Shown here: positions 23,201-34,165 of the stretch, in pieces
Numbering within the stretch: the stretch's first letter is position 1
Layout: each line of letters begins with the position of its first letter
Source: Pleodorina starrii
Taxonomy: Eukaryota > Chlorophyta > Chlorophyceae > Chlamydomonadales > Volvocaceae
Direction of reading: 5' to 3'
DNA length: 64,000 bases
NCBI GenBank assembly: GCA_030267565.1
Contig: BRXU01000026.1
Location: 558,001-622,000, forward strand
The notes under the pieces: generated by a model
Told to the model about the DNA's origin: nothing
Seen by the model: the letters and a program-made list of their open reading frames with translations, nothing else
Databases searched by the model: none
Translations under genes and position numbers: made by a program

Positions 23201-26200
23201 GGCCCGCCTCCGCCGCCAGGGCCGCGACCGCCGCCACGCGCTCCGCGTCCAGCTCTGTGCACAGCCCCGCCAGCTTGCCGACGTCGTCCTTGAGCGCCTC
23301 ACGCTGCTCGCCAAGCTCCCTGGCGCGCTGTTGGGACGGAGCCAACGGAGCCAGCGTCGCGGCAGGTGACCCCCGAAGCCCCGATTCCGTTTGAGGAAGA
23401 AGACAGGGAAGAGGACAACGGCAGGGAGCAGGAGTGCTTGCACACTACATACACGCTGCTACGCCGGTGGGAGGGAGCGAGCGGCTACATGATGCAACGT
23501 CCTAGAGCGCCGGCGTAGTTGAGCTACCAAGTTATCATTTGTTGGAAGGGCTGCTCGCGCAAAACGACAGCTGGTAGTGAAGGCTCCTGGCCGAAGCTGA
23601 AGATGCGGCGGACGTGGTCGAAGGCAAATACGAAGAAGAAGAAAGGAGAGGCAAGGCGGAGCCAGCTCGCTGCGCACCTTCTCCAGTCGGCGGCACTCCT
23701 CCGCCACGCGCTCCAGGTCCCTGGATAACTCCTCTGTCTGGGCCTGCGACGCGGCAGATGGCGCGAATCGCAGCACGTCAAGCAGCGACTTGGCACTGGC
23801 ACTAAAGAACCCTGGGACGCATGGTTGAACGGAGCTTTGCCAGTTGGTCCTCAAACCTCGATACAGGTTGCGGAAGCACCCCGAAAAAACAGCATGATTC
23901 GCCTGGCACCCGCGCTCACCTCCAGGGCTCCACAGCGCTCGTTCCGCTCGCCCAGGAGGTCCGCCAGCCTCTCCACAAGGCTGCGCCGACAGTGGGCAGC
24001 AAAGGGCGGCGTGGTGGTCGCGACGGTGCTGGGAGCCACGAATGCTTCAAAAACAGCACTTGCCAAAGGCAAAAGCGAGACACCTCGCGCGCACCAGCGC
24101 GGAAGCACAGACGCCTTGCCCCCATGCGGCAACAGCCGACAGGCCTGCACAAGCTAGGGTTGTGCAGCCCGACACGACACTGCAACGGCTGGCAGGGCCG
24201 CCATAAACAAGCCGCGGGTAAAACATGCGCCAACATCGCGCAGGAACCAACAGCTTTCCTCCCATCCCCTGCCCGGATCCCCCGGCCAGGCCCACTGCCC
24301 ACCGCCCCACCTGCAAACCTCCCCCAGGCCGCCGCCCAGGCCCCGCAGGCGCCGGGCGCCCGCCCCCTCCAGCGCCATAATGCGCCGGTTGATGTCCTCC
24401 ACCGCCTGCCGGGAGCGCTCCATCTCGGCCGTCAGGCCGCTGGCGGTCTGGGTCTGAAGCTCCAGCTCGTCCTGCGTGACAGTCCGTTTTCGAGGCAGTC
24501 AGGAATCTGACCCTGTCCGTGTCCGATAACGACCAAGGGCGTAGCGTAACAAAGGAACGAGCAGGCGGCCGATCCAATTCCAGCAAAGGCATCAACGGGC
24601 GCGTTGAGGGCAGCTACGAAAGGACCTGCCCGGAGTAGCGTGCGAGTCGCAGGCGCTCTTCGGGACGCCGTACGGGCCAACATGCCAAGGCGCTGCTTTT
24701 CCAATGTGTGGTCGTCGTAGTCGCCGCCCCAGCTCAGCTGTCAGAAAGCGAGACAGTGGCACATGACGGCAGAACCGAACGCCGTCGCCCCGACCGACCG
24801 CCCAGAGTGTCCAATACACAAACTGCCAGTAAGTACCGGCTGTGTCGCCGTCGCGCAACCGCATGCCCCGAAGGTCTTGGGGCAGGTTAGACACTGCGGC
24901 CTGCAACGGCAACGGCGACATCGACGGCGCGGACTCACCACTGTGAGCTGGAGAGTCGACACCTGGCGCTGGTGCTCCGCCGACGCGTTGGTGAGCTGGT
25001 CCCTCACGCGCCGCAGCTCCTCCTGCGGGCGGCAAGACAGGGCGGCAACCATCAGGGCGTGTGGGGCCAGAGTATGGCAGTCTGGAGCGACAGCCCGGTG
25101 CGTTGGGGGATGACACCTTTCCCGCAACGAGGCGCCGATGCACATGACAAGGCACGGCTCGACGAGGCCTTCGTGAGCAAGCCCGAGAGTTGCCCGTCAA
25201 GCGCCCGGCCGTGCATGTCCCAACCAGAATTTCCCGGCAGTCTGCAAGCCTAGTATCCCCCACAACCCAACGAATCTACCTGCAAGTTCTGGCAGGTCTC
25301 CACGAGCTGGTCGCGGTCGGTCTGCGGGAGTAGGGCACCCGGCACGGAGCAGCTGAGAGGCCTGATGTAAGTTAAGGGCAAGACCCCCTCGTCGTCTGGA
25401 GCCCTCCTCGCATCCGAGTCACTCCCCCTCCCTCTCCGTGTCTCCATTGCGTTATCTTCTTATAATCTCCCCTCCAACCTGCTGCGCACCTGGGCCTCGT
25501 CGGCGGCCTGCTGGAGGCGCGAGTTCTCACGGGATAAGTTCTCCGAGTGCGCCTGCCGCCAGGGATGCAGGGTGCGGGTGGGGACTCAGTTGGACTTTCA
25601 CCCAAAGACCCCGTGCAAACCCACTTGGTCCTACCGAGGCAACCGACCCCGCAGCTGAGGCCCATCACGCGGGACCAAGCTCTGACGACACAACGCGGCC
25701 TTTTCCGTTCCATTTGGAGATCCGCGGAGCTTTGCACAACAACGGGCCGAGCATCACTGAAAAGCAATATTAGCTAGTAGTTGTGGCCCCAGCCTAGATC
25801 AGGGCATGATAGCTCGCAGTGAGGCAACGCAACAATGCAGCAATTGCCCTCCAGTACGGCATAGGTACACTACCGGTAAACTCGTTTCTCCTGCCTCTCC
25901 GCTTCTCCCACGAAGCGTCCCGTAGCGTCCCGTACCTGCAAAGCCGCGACGTCCGCCGCTTGGGCTGCCATCTCGCGGACGTGCTCCTTAAGCGCCATCT
26001 GCAGCTGCCGCTGCAATTCGGCGGCGAGCTCAGCTCGCGCCTGCGCCACCGCCGCCGTCGCCCGCGCCGCGGCATCGACTGCCGCCGCCTCCGCTGCCAT
26101 AACGTGCTCCTGTGCCGTGCTCTCCCGTTGCCTCAACACTGCCAGCTGCTCATTCAGTGTGCGGCATTCTTCCTGGAGCACGTCGACGCTGTTCTCGACC

Positions 26201-27796
26201 AATCGGAACTCTTCCTCCCGCGCCTGCAGCTGCGCCTGCGCGGCGTCGAGCTCCTCCGTGAGTTGCGCCGCCCGCTCCCGCACCTGCTGCAGCTCCTCGC
26301 GGAGGGCTGCCGTCTCAGCCTCGAGCTGCGCGGCGCCTTCCCGCGAAGCCTCCAGCTCCTCGCGCAGGTTGGCCTCCATGACGTCGAATTGCGCCATCTC
26401 GCTGCGAGCCTGCTGTGCATGCCCAAATGAGCACACGCGGCACGCCCGCAGAATTACAAATGCGGGGGAAAGAAACGGTCGCCAATCCATGTTGCATCGC
26501 CACGGCAGCTACGGCACCCGAGGCCACTGCGTAAGAATCTTCTTTGACTGCGCGCGGGGCACGCCTACTACAACCAGTCAGGTGCAGCTTCCAACTTTCG
26601 GCGGGCTTCAGTTTGCCCAGTCCTGCGACCCAAATGGGGCTACCCGACGTTCGTTTCAAATGTCAAATGCCCGGCATAACAGCTGCGTCGCAAAACTCGC
26701 TCATACAGAAGGCATCCGGCGGAGAACATCAGGGGGAACACAGCTAGCCTGTGAGATTGTACCTGTGCGTCGGGTACACGGCCAGATGACGCCTCGTCGT
26801 CCTCGTGCTGGGCACCTGAAAATTGAAAAAAGAGAATGGAGTGAATGCGTCAGGTCAGGCAATTGCCAGGAAAGTGCGCAGGTCCCAAACGCCGCAGCGC
26901 AGCGCAGCGCTCACCTTGCGTGTAGCGGGATGCAAACGTAAAGGTCGGCGTGGGCATCACGGCCGGACTCGACCCAGCAGCCATGCTAAAAGCAGATGGT
27001 GGCGCAGCTGGCGTGGCCGCCAGAGTCAGCATGGCCGTCAGACCAGTGCGCGGCGTGGCGTCGTGACGAAGCACGCTCCGGGTAGCTGTGGCAGGGGTAG
27101 TGAGGCCGGTACCGGCCGGCGCCGGCGCCTGTCCCCGGTGAAGTACCCAACCCTCGGTTCGCCGCAGCTGCTGGTTCGTTAGGAACAATTGCTCGGTGAT
27201 CTTTCGCTTGTCGCCCCTGCAGGCATCGGAGCGACGGTTACGGTACCCCCGAGGGCCGTTCGCGCTTGCTAGAGTTTTGCCAAGGACAGCCAGAAACAGA
27301 AGACCCCCAGACTTTGCAGTAATTCTCATGTTGCAAGGAGCCAATCTTCATGCGAGGACAGGAAGTCGCCTAAACCCATACCCACTCGAGGCTCTCCACT
27401 TTCGCATCCTGCTGCTGGAGCAGGTTGCGAAGGTTGCCAATCTTGCGTGACAACTCTTTGATCTCGCTCTCTTGTGCTTTCTGCAGCCAAACACAATTCA
27501 TCGGGTCGTCTGCGAAGTGGTAGTTACAGACTCGCGGGAAAAGTCCTCCACCGAAACACCAGCACCAATGCTTATGTCCCCATCACAAACCCTCCCTTCC
27601 GACACGATGACGCAAATCAGCTCACCATGTGAGGATCAGCCACATCCCTGTTGAAGGCAATTGCTGCGTCACGCTCCCTGAGCACTGCCTCTAACTCCAA
27701 CTCTTTCGCCTTGAATTGCTGGAAGTTGCGCTTAAGACGCCTATAAAAGTAAACGGCTAACAAAACATAAAGGCCGAGCAAAACGTGGAGCAACAT
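8270..27796 (-). CDS. Gene A: giant membrane-anchored coiled-coil protein, 24 exons, 2807 aa
   Basis: Exons: 27626-27796, 27386-27480, 26915-27216, 26763-26815, 25936-26412, 25490-25552, 25280-25321, 24939-25022, 24311-24471, 23920-23980, 23678-23743, 23070-23327, 22528-22611, 20704-20922, 17296-20463, 16798-16977, 14318-14443, 13654-14055, 13015-13143, 12418-12771, 11611-11750, 10381-10996, 9757-9822, 8270-9376. All have GT/AG borders, the phases agree throughout, and the sum is 2808 codons including TGA. The start is the ATG at 27796; the in-frame GTG upstream is not needed. Residues 2-18 are hydrophobic (LLHVLLGLYVLLAVYFY) and followed by RRLKR, a signal-anchor. Nearly all internal exons are Leu/Glu/Ala/Gln/Arg heptad sequence. 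Exon 15 carries 46 17-residue repeats and exon 22 carries 14-residue repeats. Exon 18 is Ala/Ser-rich and basic, and exon 24 is Pro/Ser/Gly-rich, ending in an acidic tail. The family is not identified; a membrane-bound tether or scaffold is inferred only. Confidence 0.75.
10462..10965 (-). repeat. 12 coding copies of a 42-bp (14-residue) coiled-coil unit
   Basis: In exon 22 of gene A the protein repeats every 14 residues (two heptads) on the pattern LQRERDELKEQYGA. Two adjacent copies are identical (VQRERDELKEQYGA), and the outer copies are more diverged. Leu, Tyr and Val sit at the core positions, as in a canonical coiled coil. The array shows growth by whole-unit duplication inside one exon. 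Confidence 0.85.
14881..14948 (-). other. Possible extra small exon of gene A
   Basis: A 68-base segment with AG before and GTGAGG after it on the minus strand has a protein-like frame (SAVASGGEVAAEEQPV...LWQ) that would join in phase to the exon at 14318-14443. Using it needs a different donor in the preceding exon, for example G/GTTTGG just after 16798. I left it out of the main model because the stronger GTGGGT donor joins the neighbours directly. Confidence 0.3.
15000..16440. other. Long intron of gene A (14.45-16.80 kb), no supported gene
   Basis: This stretch lies in the longest gap between coiled-coil exons. It is less GC-rich and less repetitive than its surroundings. It holds a TATATATAA-like motif near 16182-16191 and a run of CATGCT-like units near 16318-16345, but no open frame I can support. 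The preceding exon, if unspliced, stays open to a TAG at 16444, so an alternative shorter protein ending there is possible. Confidence 0.35.
17560..19905 (-). repeat. 46 coding copies of a 51-bp (17-residue) unit with Gly-Pro
   Basis: The giant exon of gene A contains exactly 46 in-register copies of a 17-residue unit, consensus ATAAELGPLKERLAEAE. Variation is mainly at a few sites (ELG/GLG/EMG/DLS, KER/KQR/RER, AEAE/QEAE/VEAE). The length 46 x 51 = 2346 bases matches the boundaries without gaps. Nearly every unit holds LGP, so the helix is likely to kink or break once per repeat, and 17 is not a heptad multiple. This is therefore not a normal continuous coiled coil. Alternate units are nearly identical in DNA, indicating ongoing homogenisation. 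The opposite strand is open for 800 codons as a side effect. Confidence 0.9.
20930..22520. other. Intron of gene A, nothing coding recognised
   Basis: This 1.6-kb interval between exons 13 and 14 shows no coiled-coil frame and no supported gene on either strand. Parts of it are shared with the second locus: about 20990-21500 matches 45440-45950, and about 22190-22450 matches 46930-47200. The segment between these parts is replaced there by an unrelated insert. Confidence 0.4.
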
Positions 27797-29563
27797 TGTT
27801 GCGCGGGCCTGCAAAGGCACAACTGCATGAACAGGCAGTTGCGTGTAAACTTGGAACTTTCAAAGTATGGTCGATATGCTGACAACCGAGGGGAGTTATT
27901 GCAAGGTGAGAATTCCGGCCCCGCGGTGGATCTTGGTCACTCGGCGCTCCAAGGATCCAAAAGCTGAGTCATCTCGACCGACGTTGACAGCCACGGCACC
28001 ACAGGCTCAGAACCAGTTAAACCCGCGATACCTTGACACAGAAAACGTAGCGGAACATTGAGGCTGCTCCCTGCCGAATTGCACAGACGCTTCACACCTG
28101 ACACCAGCCTGAGACCTTGGGCTGTCCGCTACTCGTACCCGATCGCCTTGCATCGCCAGTGCCCTTATGAACACCGCCACAGACACACACACACGCTCCA
28201 CCACCACCACCACCACCACGCACCCCCCCCCCTCGCTCTCCCCTTCCCTCCTTCCCCTCCTCCCTCCGCTGCCCTTTGGCACTGCCTACGTGGTGCCCCT
28301 CTCCCTGCCTCCTCTCGCCATGCCCCTGTGCCTTCCCCTCGGGACAGCCCCCCTCCCCCCCACCCCCACACCGCCCCCCACCGCCGCCGCCCCCCCACCC
28401 ACGTACCCGCCCAACCCCACCCTTGGTGCCCCCTCCCCCTGTCTGCCCACGCCCCTCAGCCCCCGTGCTGGGTGGCCTTCCCTCTGTTTGCCCTCCCCCT
28501 GCCTCCCTTGCCTCGCTCTTGCATGTGCCCCTCTGGCCCCCCGTGTGTTGTCGCCTCTCCCACCCCATGCGTGGTGGCCTGCGCGGTGCGCGCTCGGCAG
28601 GTGTGGTGGGGAGCCGTCTCCTCACGATCCGCCACCCGGCCCCTACTGCACTCCGCACCCTCCCGCACCCCTCTGCCCTTTCCGTCCATTCAGCAGTCGT
28701 CCGCCCCCTTCCTGTTATACTCCCCTTTGCATTTCTCCTTTTCTCTTGCCATGTCTTCTCTGCCCTTTGCTCCCTTGCAGTCGTACGTTTTGTCGTTCCG
28801 CATCCCATTCTTCTTTGCCCCGCCTTACCTTCCCGCCCTCTTTTGCGCCGTATCGCCGCCTCGTCTCGTTCACAGGGGTTTGTGTGCTTCTCCTTGCTTG
28901 CCTGTCCGCCTGTTTCTTCCTTCCTTGCCATTGCCGTTACTCACGCCCTTTTCCTGCGCTCCTTCCTGGTTCGCTTTCTCCGTTGACCGCAGGCGAGTCT
29001 ACAATTTGTCGGGTTGTTCTGTCTAAGCGTTCGTGCCCTTCTTATGCTGTCGTGTGTAATCGTTCGACCGGGTTGGTCTGGCGGCGACGCGGTCGCTGCA
29101 CTTCTCGTCATGGAAAGGTTACTGATATGTTTTGTAAGTATCGCTGGGTTCCGGCTCCGCTCGCTACCGCTGTCTCCGTCCCTTAGCTGCGGTATCTTCT
29201 TTTCTACCACTTCCCCTCCACCCCGCTCCACCCGTCTGTGAATAAAGAGGCGACGAGCGGACACAGCCACTGTCTAAGTCCGCACCGCTCGGACGCACAA
29301 GGGCGGGCGACCAAAGGGCCCTCAGCGGCCCGCAACGTCATGCATGTGCATGGCTGCTGTAAGGGCAGCATTGGTTTGCGGCTGAGATGGCTGGATCTGT
29401 CGTCTTCCCTCCCGTTCTATTCCAGCAACAGCTATACCGGTCACGCCAACGGCATCTCGCACGCATGACCACCTTCTTGCCAATCCACTCTTACAGGGGT
29501 CATGCAATGTTCTGGATGGGCACGCGTGGCTCAGTTCATGCAGTGATGCCTGCAGACGCGGGT
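27797..29563. other. Gene A upstream region and pyrimidine-rich low-complexity DNA
   Basis: 27797-28050 should contain the gene A promoter and 5' leader. From about 28170 to 28990 the plus strand is extremely C/T-rich, with CACA and CCA runs and CCCTCC tracts, so long spurious frames appear on both strands. No conserved domain, repeat register or splice pattern supports a gene. GAATAAAG at about 29238 could be a remnant polyadenylation signal, but nothing else points to a transcript. Confidence 0.35.
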
Positions 29564-30454
29564 CACACGCCACGCAACGACCAGGCACCGGCATACATGT
29601 GGTTGCGTGCTTGCAGCCTTGCACGCGTTCCAATCTCCGTACACTTTGATGCGGCATCCCACTTTCGTGTCGATCTTCACTAGTAAAGGTCCGGGCGGGC
29701 ACTCGCACACCGTAGGCATGCCGGGACGAGATTCGAGGCTATTATTACACACCGCAGCGAACATGTGTCGATGCCGCACCGTGACAGCACAGGCCTGCCC
29801 CCTAAGGGCGCTTGCCAGGTGCGGCCACGTGTAGAGACACGCGCGCACGTGCCTTCCCGTGCCGCCGGCGCCGAAGCCAGCCATGGGCGTCAAGCGTGTC
29901 GGTACTTACAAACAATCCTGGCCCAATCATGAGTGTGAGCGGCATAGCAACGACAACCTGCCCCGAAATAATCACAAAGCACAACCCTGCTGACCAAAGG
30001 CGGGTTGGCCCTCTCGTGTGGCCGCCCCACCCTCTTTCCTCCGTCTGCGGATCCATGCATGCAACCAAACGCCATGTTCCCCACACTTGCCGCCGCCCGA
30101 CACTGCCAGGACACCAGACCAGTCGACAACAAACAAACCGAGGCGGGGCGCCTACTTCATGAACTGGGGCGTCTAGGGCCTCAGTGGACAGCACTCATCC
30201 AAATGCAGCCTGTGAGTCGCTGTCTGCTCTTTTTGTGCGCGTGCGGACGTGTGGGTGGCCGTCGTCCGGTGGGGAGCCCCACGGCGTATTCCCCCGTGGC
30301 CGCTGTTGAGGGTTTCTAAGCCTCCCCCGCACTGGGCTCACCTTATTGGCCCTAACCTGCCGGAGACTGGAGCAACAACTACAATAACGAACAACGGGGG
30401 TATCAAGGCGCGTTTCGAAAGACACTAAATGCGCCAGCGCCAAATGTATGTAAC
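29564..30454 (+). repeat. Left copy of 0.88-kb direct repeat flanking the BTB gene
   Basis: This segment recurs in the same orientation at 34166-35043 with only scattered substitutions and small indels. It begins near CACACGCCACGCAACG and ends near GCCAAATGTATGTAAC. It has no persuasive open frame. The two copies bracket the BTB-BACK gene. It may be a transposable element, or the edges of a duplicated block. Confidence 0.8.
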
Positions 30455-31050
30455 GGCCAATGTGGTCCTTATGCCAGGGGTGATGGCCCCCAAACTCAGA
30501 TGATTAGGTGGCAACGCACCGCACCAGCTCCCCTCACAACAACTCCCTGTACGGCCTACGGCCTATGAGTAATTCCGAACATGACAGGCGATGGACAAGC
30601 AAAGTCGCGTCCCTGCCATTGCAGGGATTTGCGCCAACGCAGCCTAGCTCCGCTGCGGCCAGCAGGCGCCCCCGCTACATACGCCCCATCCGATGGGCGG
30701 TGGCTGAAATACCGAATGCGTACGTGGGGCCACATGCCCCGCATTTGCGCTGACAGGCGCCACATCTTGTCAGAACCGCCGCCCGAACTCCTGCACGGCA
30801 AGTCTAAACCCCAACGTTTTGATGCTGCTCGTCCAACTCGCGCAGCTGCACGGAACAGCTGTCGAACGGCCTTCCACTTGCAGCAAGTCCTGATGATCTC
30901 ACGCACGCTACACGCAAGCCCTTCACGCCGGTCGCACCTAACCGCCCGCGTTTATTGCCCGCCCCCGTGCCCTATGCAGCCGCAATATGGTACCGCCTGC
31001 TCTCCGCCTTGCAGCGATTACCCTGCGCCGTTCTCGTCCTTGCCCACCCG

Positions 31051-33222
31051 TCACCGCCCTTCAGCCTGACAGCAACAGAAAAGCTGACCTCGCCGCCCAT
31101 AGCGGAGGCAGCCCCACAGCTTGCCGTCCTTGAGATAAGGCATCCAGGAGGCCAACGGCTGCTGCGGCTGCTGCGGGTCGTCATCCGCGGGCGCGGCTGC
31201 CGCCGCCAACGGGGCGACAGTGTCGGTGATGTCGGCGGCCTCGGGTCCCTGTCCCGTGGGGACCGTGGGCTGGGCCTTCAACGGCCATGCAGTGGCCCAG
31301 CCTCTTCCGGCACCGATCGCAGCAGATTGATCAGTGAAGGCACCCCGCCAGGCCACCTGCCGCCCGCCACCCTCCTCCTCGCCCCGCCACTTGTACACTT
31401 CCAGGCGGCAGGGACCCGGCTGCGCCAGCACCACCGCCTCCCGCAACGACACGCCGTTCAGCCCCAGCACGGACGGCAGCGAGCTGTACAGGTAGATGCC
31501 CGCCGCCGCCTGGCCCCCGACGCACCGGACGACCGGATACCACTCAACGCCGTAACGTAGGACGCGGGAGAGGCCGCCGGAGAACGAGCCTACGACCAGC
31601 CGGCCGGTACTCGGCTGCTGCTGCTGCACCGCCGTTTCGCGGAGGGCCTCCTCGAGCTTGGCTGCGTCGATATGCCAGTCGTAATGCCTGTTGCAGCTGC
31701 GGCCGCTGCCGCCTTCGCCACTGCCGCCGCCGCCGTCTGCTTGGTCGTGTGGGTTCGGCCGCCAGGCGGTCGCGTACCAGCCGGATTTGAAGTCGTACTT
31801 GTTCTCGGCAGCCTTCCGCATACTCGCCTGCTCGTCGGCGCTTGAGAACGAGTATTCCTGCAGGAAGCGCAGCTCTTCGTTGCTTATGCCGACTGTCTGA
31901 GGCATCATCGGCAGGATGCGGAACAGGTACGTGATGTTGAGCATGGACAGGCGGACCAGCTTGAGCAGCCGTTTGCGGGGCTCCGCGCCGATCTTGTGCG
32001 AGTTGGCCTTCAGCCAGGTCAGCAGCATCAGCAGCACCGTCGCCTCGTCGTCGGTGGCGAAGGAGTCGCAGCCCAGCAGTACCTCCATGGCGGCGGCGGG
32101 GAGGTCCTCCATCTGCTTCCGCACCTCTGGGGCGTTCATGAGGGAGGGTGCGTCGCCGAACGCCCATGTCAGCAGCTGCCCCAGGCTCGGCGGGCCCCTG
32201 TCGGCGTTTGTGGGCGGCGGTTCTGCCCCCGCTGGCGCGACCTCGCCCTGCTGCTGTTGTTGTTGCTGCTGCTCCTGCTGCTGCTGCCGGTCCGGCGCTA
32301 CCAATGCCGCCTGCTCCCCCAGCTGCTTCCGGCACGCGTGCAGCACCTTGCGCCAGGCCGCCGACTCCAGCTCCGTGCGAAGTTGGTCACGGTGGTGGTA
32401 GACCTGCAACACGCCCGCCAAGTTGGCCCAGCCCGTCTGCTGCTGCGCCTGCTGCTGCTTCTGGGATGGTTTCCGTGGCGGCGGCTGCCCGGGGGTTGAA
32501 GCTTGGATGGACGCGATGAGGGCCGCATCACACGCCTCGGTGCAGCCCTCCACCTGCAGGTAGGCGGCCAGGCGCCGCACCCGCAGCAGCGATGGCAGGT
32601 CGCTGGGGTCGATCTTGCCCGTGTACATGAATTTTATGGCCGCAAGGGCGTGCGGCAGGTCCGCAGGATCGTCCAGCGGCACACGCAGCACAGGTGGCAG
32701 CGCGCCGCTGGCGGCCTGCTCCTGGCCCCACCGGTCTATCTGGGCCTGGAAGCGCTCGGAGCCGCCGCACAGGACGAAGGTGTGTGCGGGAAGGTCGCCG
32801 ATGGCCATGCCGCCGTCGGCGGGCAGAGGTTCATCCGAGCTGCCAGTTCCAAGTTGCGCCGTCTTCCTGCGTTTTGTCCGTCCGTCCAGTAGTGGCGACG
32901 ATTGGGGACGTTTGCCTGATGACTCGCTTGCGTCATGGGCTTGAAGAGTCCCAAGCACGGTTCGTAGCGCGCACGCATCATCCAATGGCTGCTCCTTGCA
33001 TGCTTCATCGGGTGTATTTTCGGTTGTGTCACCACGCTGCTGGCCATCAGCCCGCTCATTACCGGGCTGCTTTCCGAGTGCCTGTTCCGGCTGCAGATCC
33101 GCACACGACTCCTTTCCGTTCTTAGTGGCAGCAGTAGGGCTAAGGTAAAAAAGCACAGTGCAGTCCGACCGCTCTTTGCGGCCAAACAAGCTGGATAAGT
33201 ATGCCCAGCATCTGGCGGACAT
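31051..33222 (-). CDS. BTB/POZ-BACK domain protein, single exon
   Basis: The ATG at 33222 opens an uninterrupted frame of 723 residues ending in TGA at 31051. The N-terminus begins a BTB fold (RSDCTVLFYL). About 100 residues of polar linker follow, with a basic nuclear-localisation-like patch (GRTKRRKTAQ), and then the rest of the BTB domain (LPAHTFVLCGGSERF ... IKFMYTGKI ... YLQVEGC). After a Gln-rich stretch comes a BACK-like helical region (EVLLGCDSFATDDEATVLLMLLTWLK ... LVRLSMLNITYL). The C-terminal third resembles the conserved tail of plant and algal BTB proteins. Such proteins often serve as substrate adaptors of cullin-3 ubiquitin ligases; that role here is inference. The gene is intronless, unlike its neighbours. 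Gln runs are encoded by CTG/TTG repeats near 32250-32290 of the plus strand. Confidence 0.85.
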   Translation of the reverse strand: MSARCWAYLSSLFGRKERSDCTVLFYLSPTAATKNGKESCADLQPEQALGKQPGNERADGQQRGDTTENTPDEACKEQPLDDACALRTVLGTLQAHDASESSGKRPQSSPLLDGRTKRRKTAQLGTGSSDEPLPADGGMAIGDLPAHTFVLCGGSERFQAQIDRWGQEQAASGALPPVLRVPLDDPADLPHALAAIKFMYTGKIDPSDLPSLLRVRRLAAYLQVEGCTEACDAALIASIQASTPGQPPPRKPSQKQQQAQQQTGWANLAGVLQVYHHRDQLRTELESAAWRKVLHACRKQLGEQAALVAPDRQQQQEQQQQQQQQGEVAPAGAEPPPTNADRGPPSLGQLLTWAFGDAPSLMNAPEVRKQMEDLPAAAMEVLLGCDSFATDDEATVLLMLLTWLKANSHKIGAEPRKRLLKLVRLSMLNITYLFRILPMMPQTVGISNEELRFLQEYSFSSADEQASMRKAAENKYDFKSGWYATAWRPNPHDQADGGGGSGEGGSGRSCNRHYDWHIDAAKLEEALRETAVQQQQPSTGRLVVGSFSGGLSRVLRYGVEWYPVVRCVGGQAAAGIYLYSSLPSVLGLNGVSLREAVVLAQPGPCRLEVYKWRGEEEGGGRQVAWRGAFTDQSAAIGAGRGWATAWPLKAQPTVPTGQGPEAADITDTVAPLAAAAAPADDDPQQPQQPLASWMPYLKDGKLWGCLRYGRRGQLFCCCQAEGR

Positions 33223-34165
33223 GGCTTCCGACTCCTTCTTTTATTTTTGTTTACTTCGGTAACCCGAAATATGTCTTACTTGATGTTAAGGAGAAACGGA
33301 AACATTTGAGCAGGTTTGGATTCTGGATCCAAGAGCAGGTTTTTTCTTTTTGCTTGCGTTTTGGGTTTTGCACTTTTGATTCACAGTGGATTGAGACGCG
33401 ACTTTGGAGCCATAGCGAGTTGGCAGTGGCTGGCCCAACTGGTCTGCAGCCGGTGCACCTCCTTACCAGCCAGCGGGTGCACCTTGGAAGCGCAACAGAA
33501 TTGAGATGCGCGCGTTGCGTGGCCGCGGATCTCATGGCCACCAGGGCTTTTACTTGCACGGTCGGTCGGAGCTCCGGTGCGTCAAGATGTGCGCATCCTC
33601 CGGCCAAGTTCTTCGGAGGATGTGGAGACTACTGCTACAGCCACAACTGCAAACTTGCATGCTGCCATGGCAGCCACAGCACCCGGAGTCCCTTCTGCGC
33701 AAACGTGCTCCAGTGGAATATACAACCCGAACGTGAAATAAACGAGATCATCTGCGAGTTCTAAGAGGTTCTCGAGGCGCCCCTCCCTCCCTTGCTCTCT
33801 GTGCGGCAGGCGCATCGGTCCAGGCGGCGGCCCAGCACCCCGCCCAAGCTCCCAAGTCCGGACTAGGACCAGACCGGCGCAACGGAGGCCCAGAAAGACC
33901 CTTCCCTGTCGCACGATGCGCCCGCACGGCCAACGGAGGGCCGCGACACCCCCCACCACCCCGTCGGTCTTATCTTTTACCCACCCCCCAGGCAATGTGA
34001 CGCGGCGGCGCTGCCCTCCCCGTGGCGCGTCGGCCGCGGTCAGCGGGCTTCGGCGAAGGAACGCCATGACGGCGGCGGTGCCCGATACACACCTGCACAC
34101 CTTGGGGCCATGCCGGCCCCCGGTTACCGTATTTGACGCACTGATCACTGATCACGATCCGAAGA
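33223..34165. other. Upstream region of the BTB gene
   Basis: This region starts AT-richer (33223-33370), consistent with a minus-strand promoter and leader, and becomes GC-rich later. Frames exist on both strands, including a Cys-rich plus-strand stretch near 33590-33720, but none shows a recognisable domain or splice pattern. I see no supportable gene. Confidence 0.35.

Noticed and set aside
28058..29186. Long plus- and minus-strand frames in the pyrimidine-rich region
   Set aside because: Strong C/T bias suppresses stop codons on both strands; the composition is low-complexity and no motif is conserved.
33490..33764. Cys-rich plus-strand frame near 33590-33720 that could suggest a small secreted protein
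   Set aside because: No signal peptide or recognisable cysteine spacing; it lies in the upstream region of the BTB gene and overlaps unrelated open frames.
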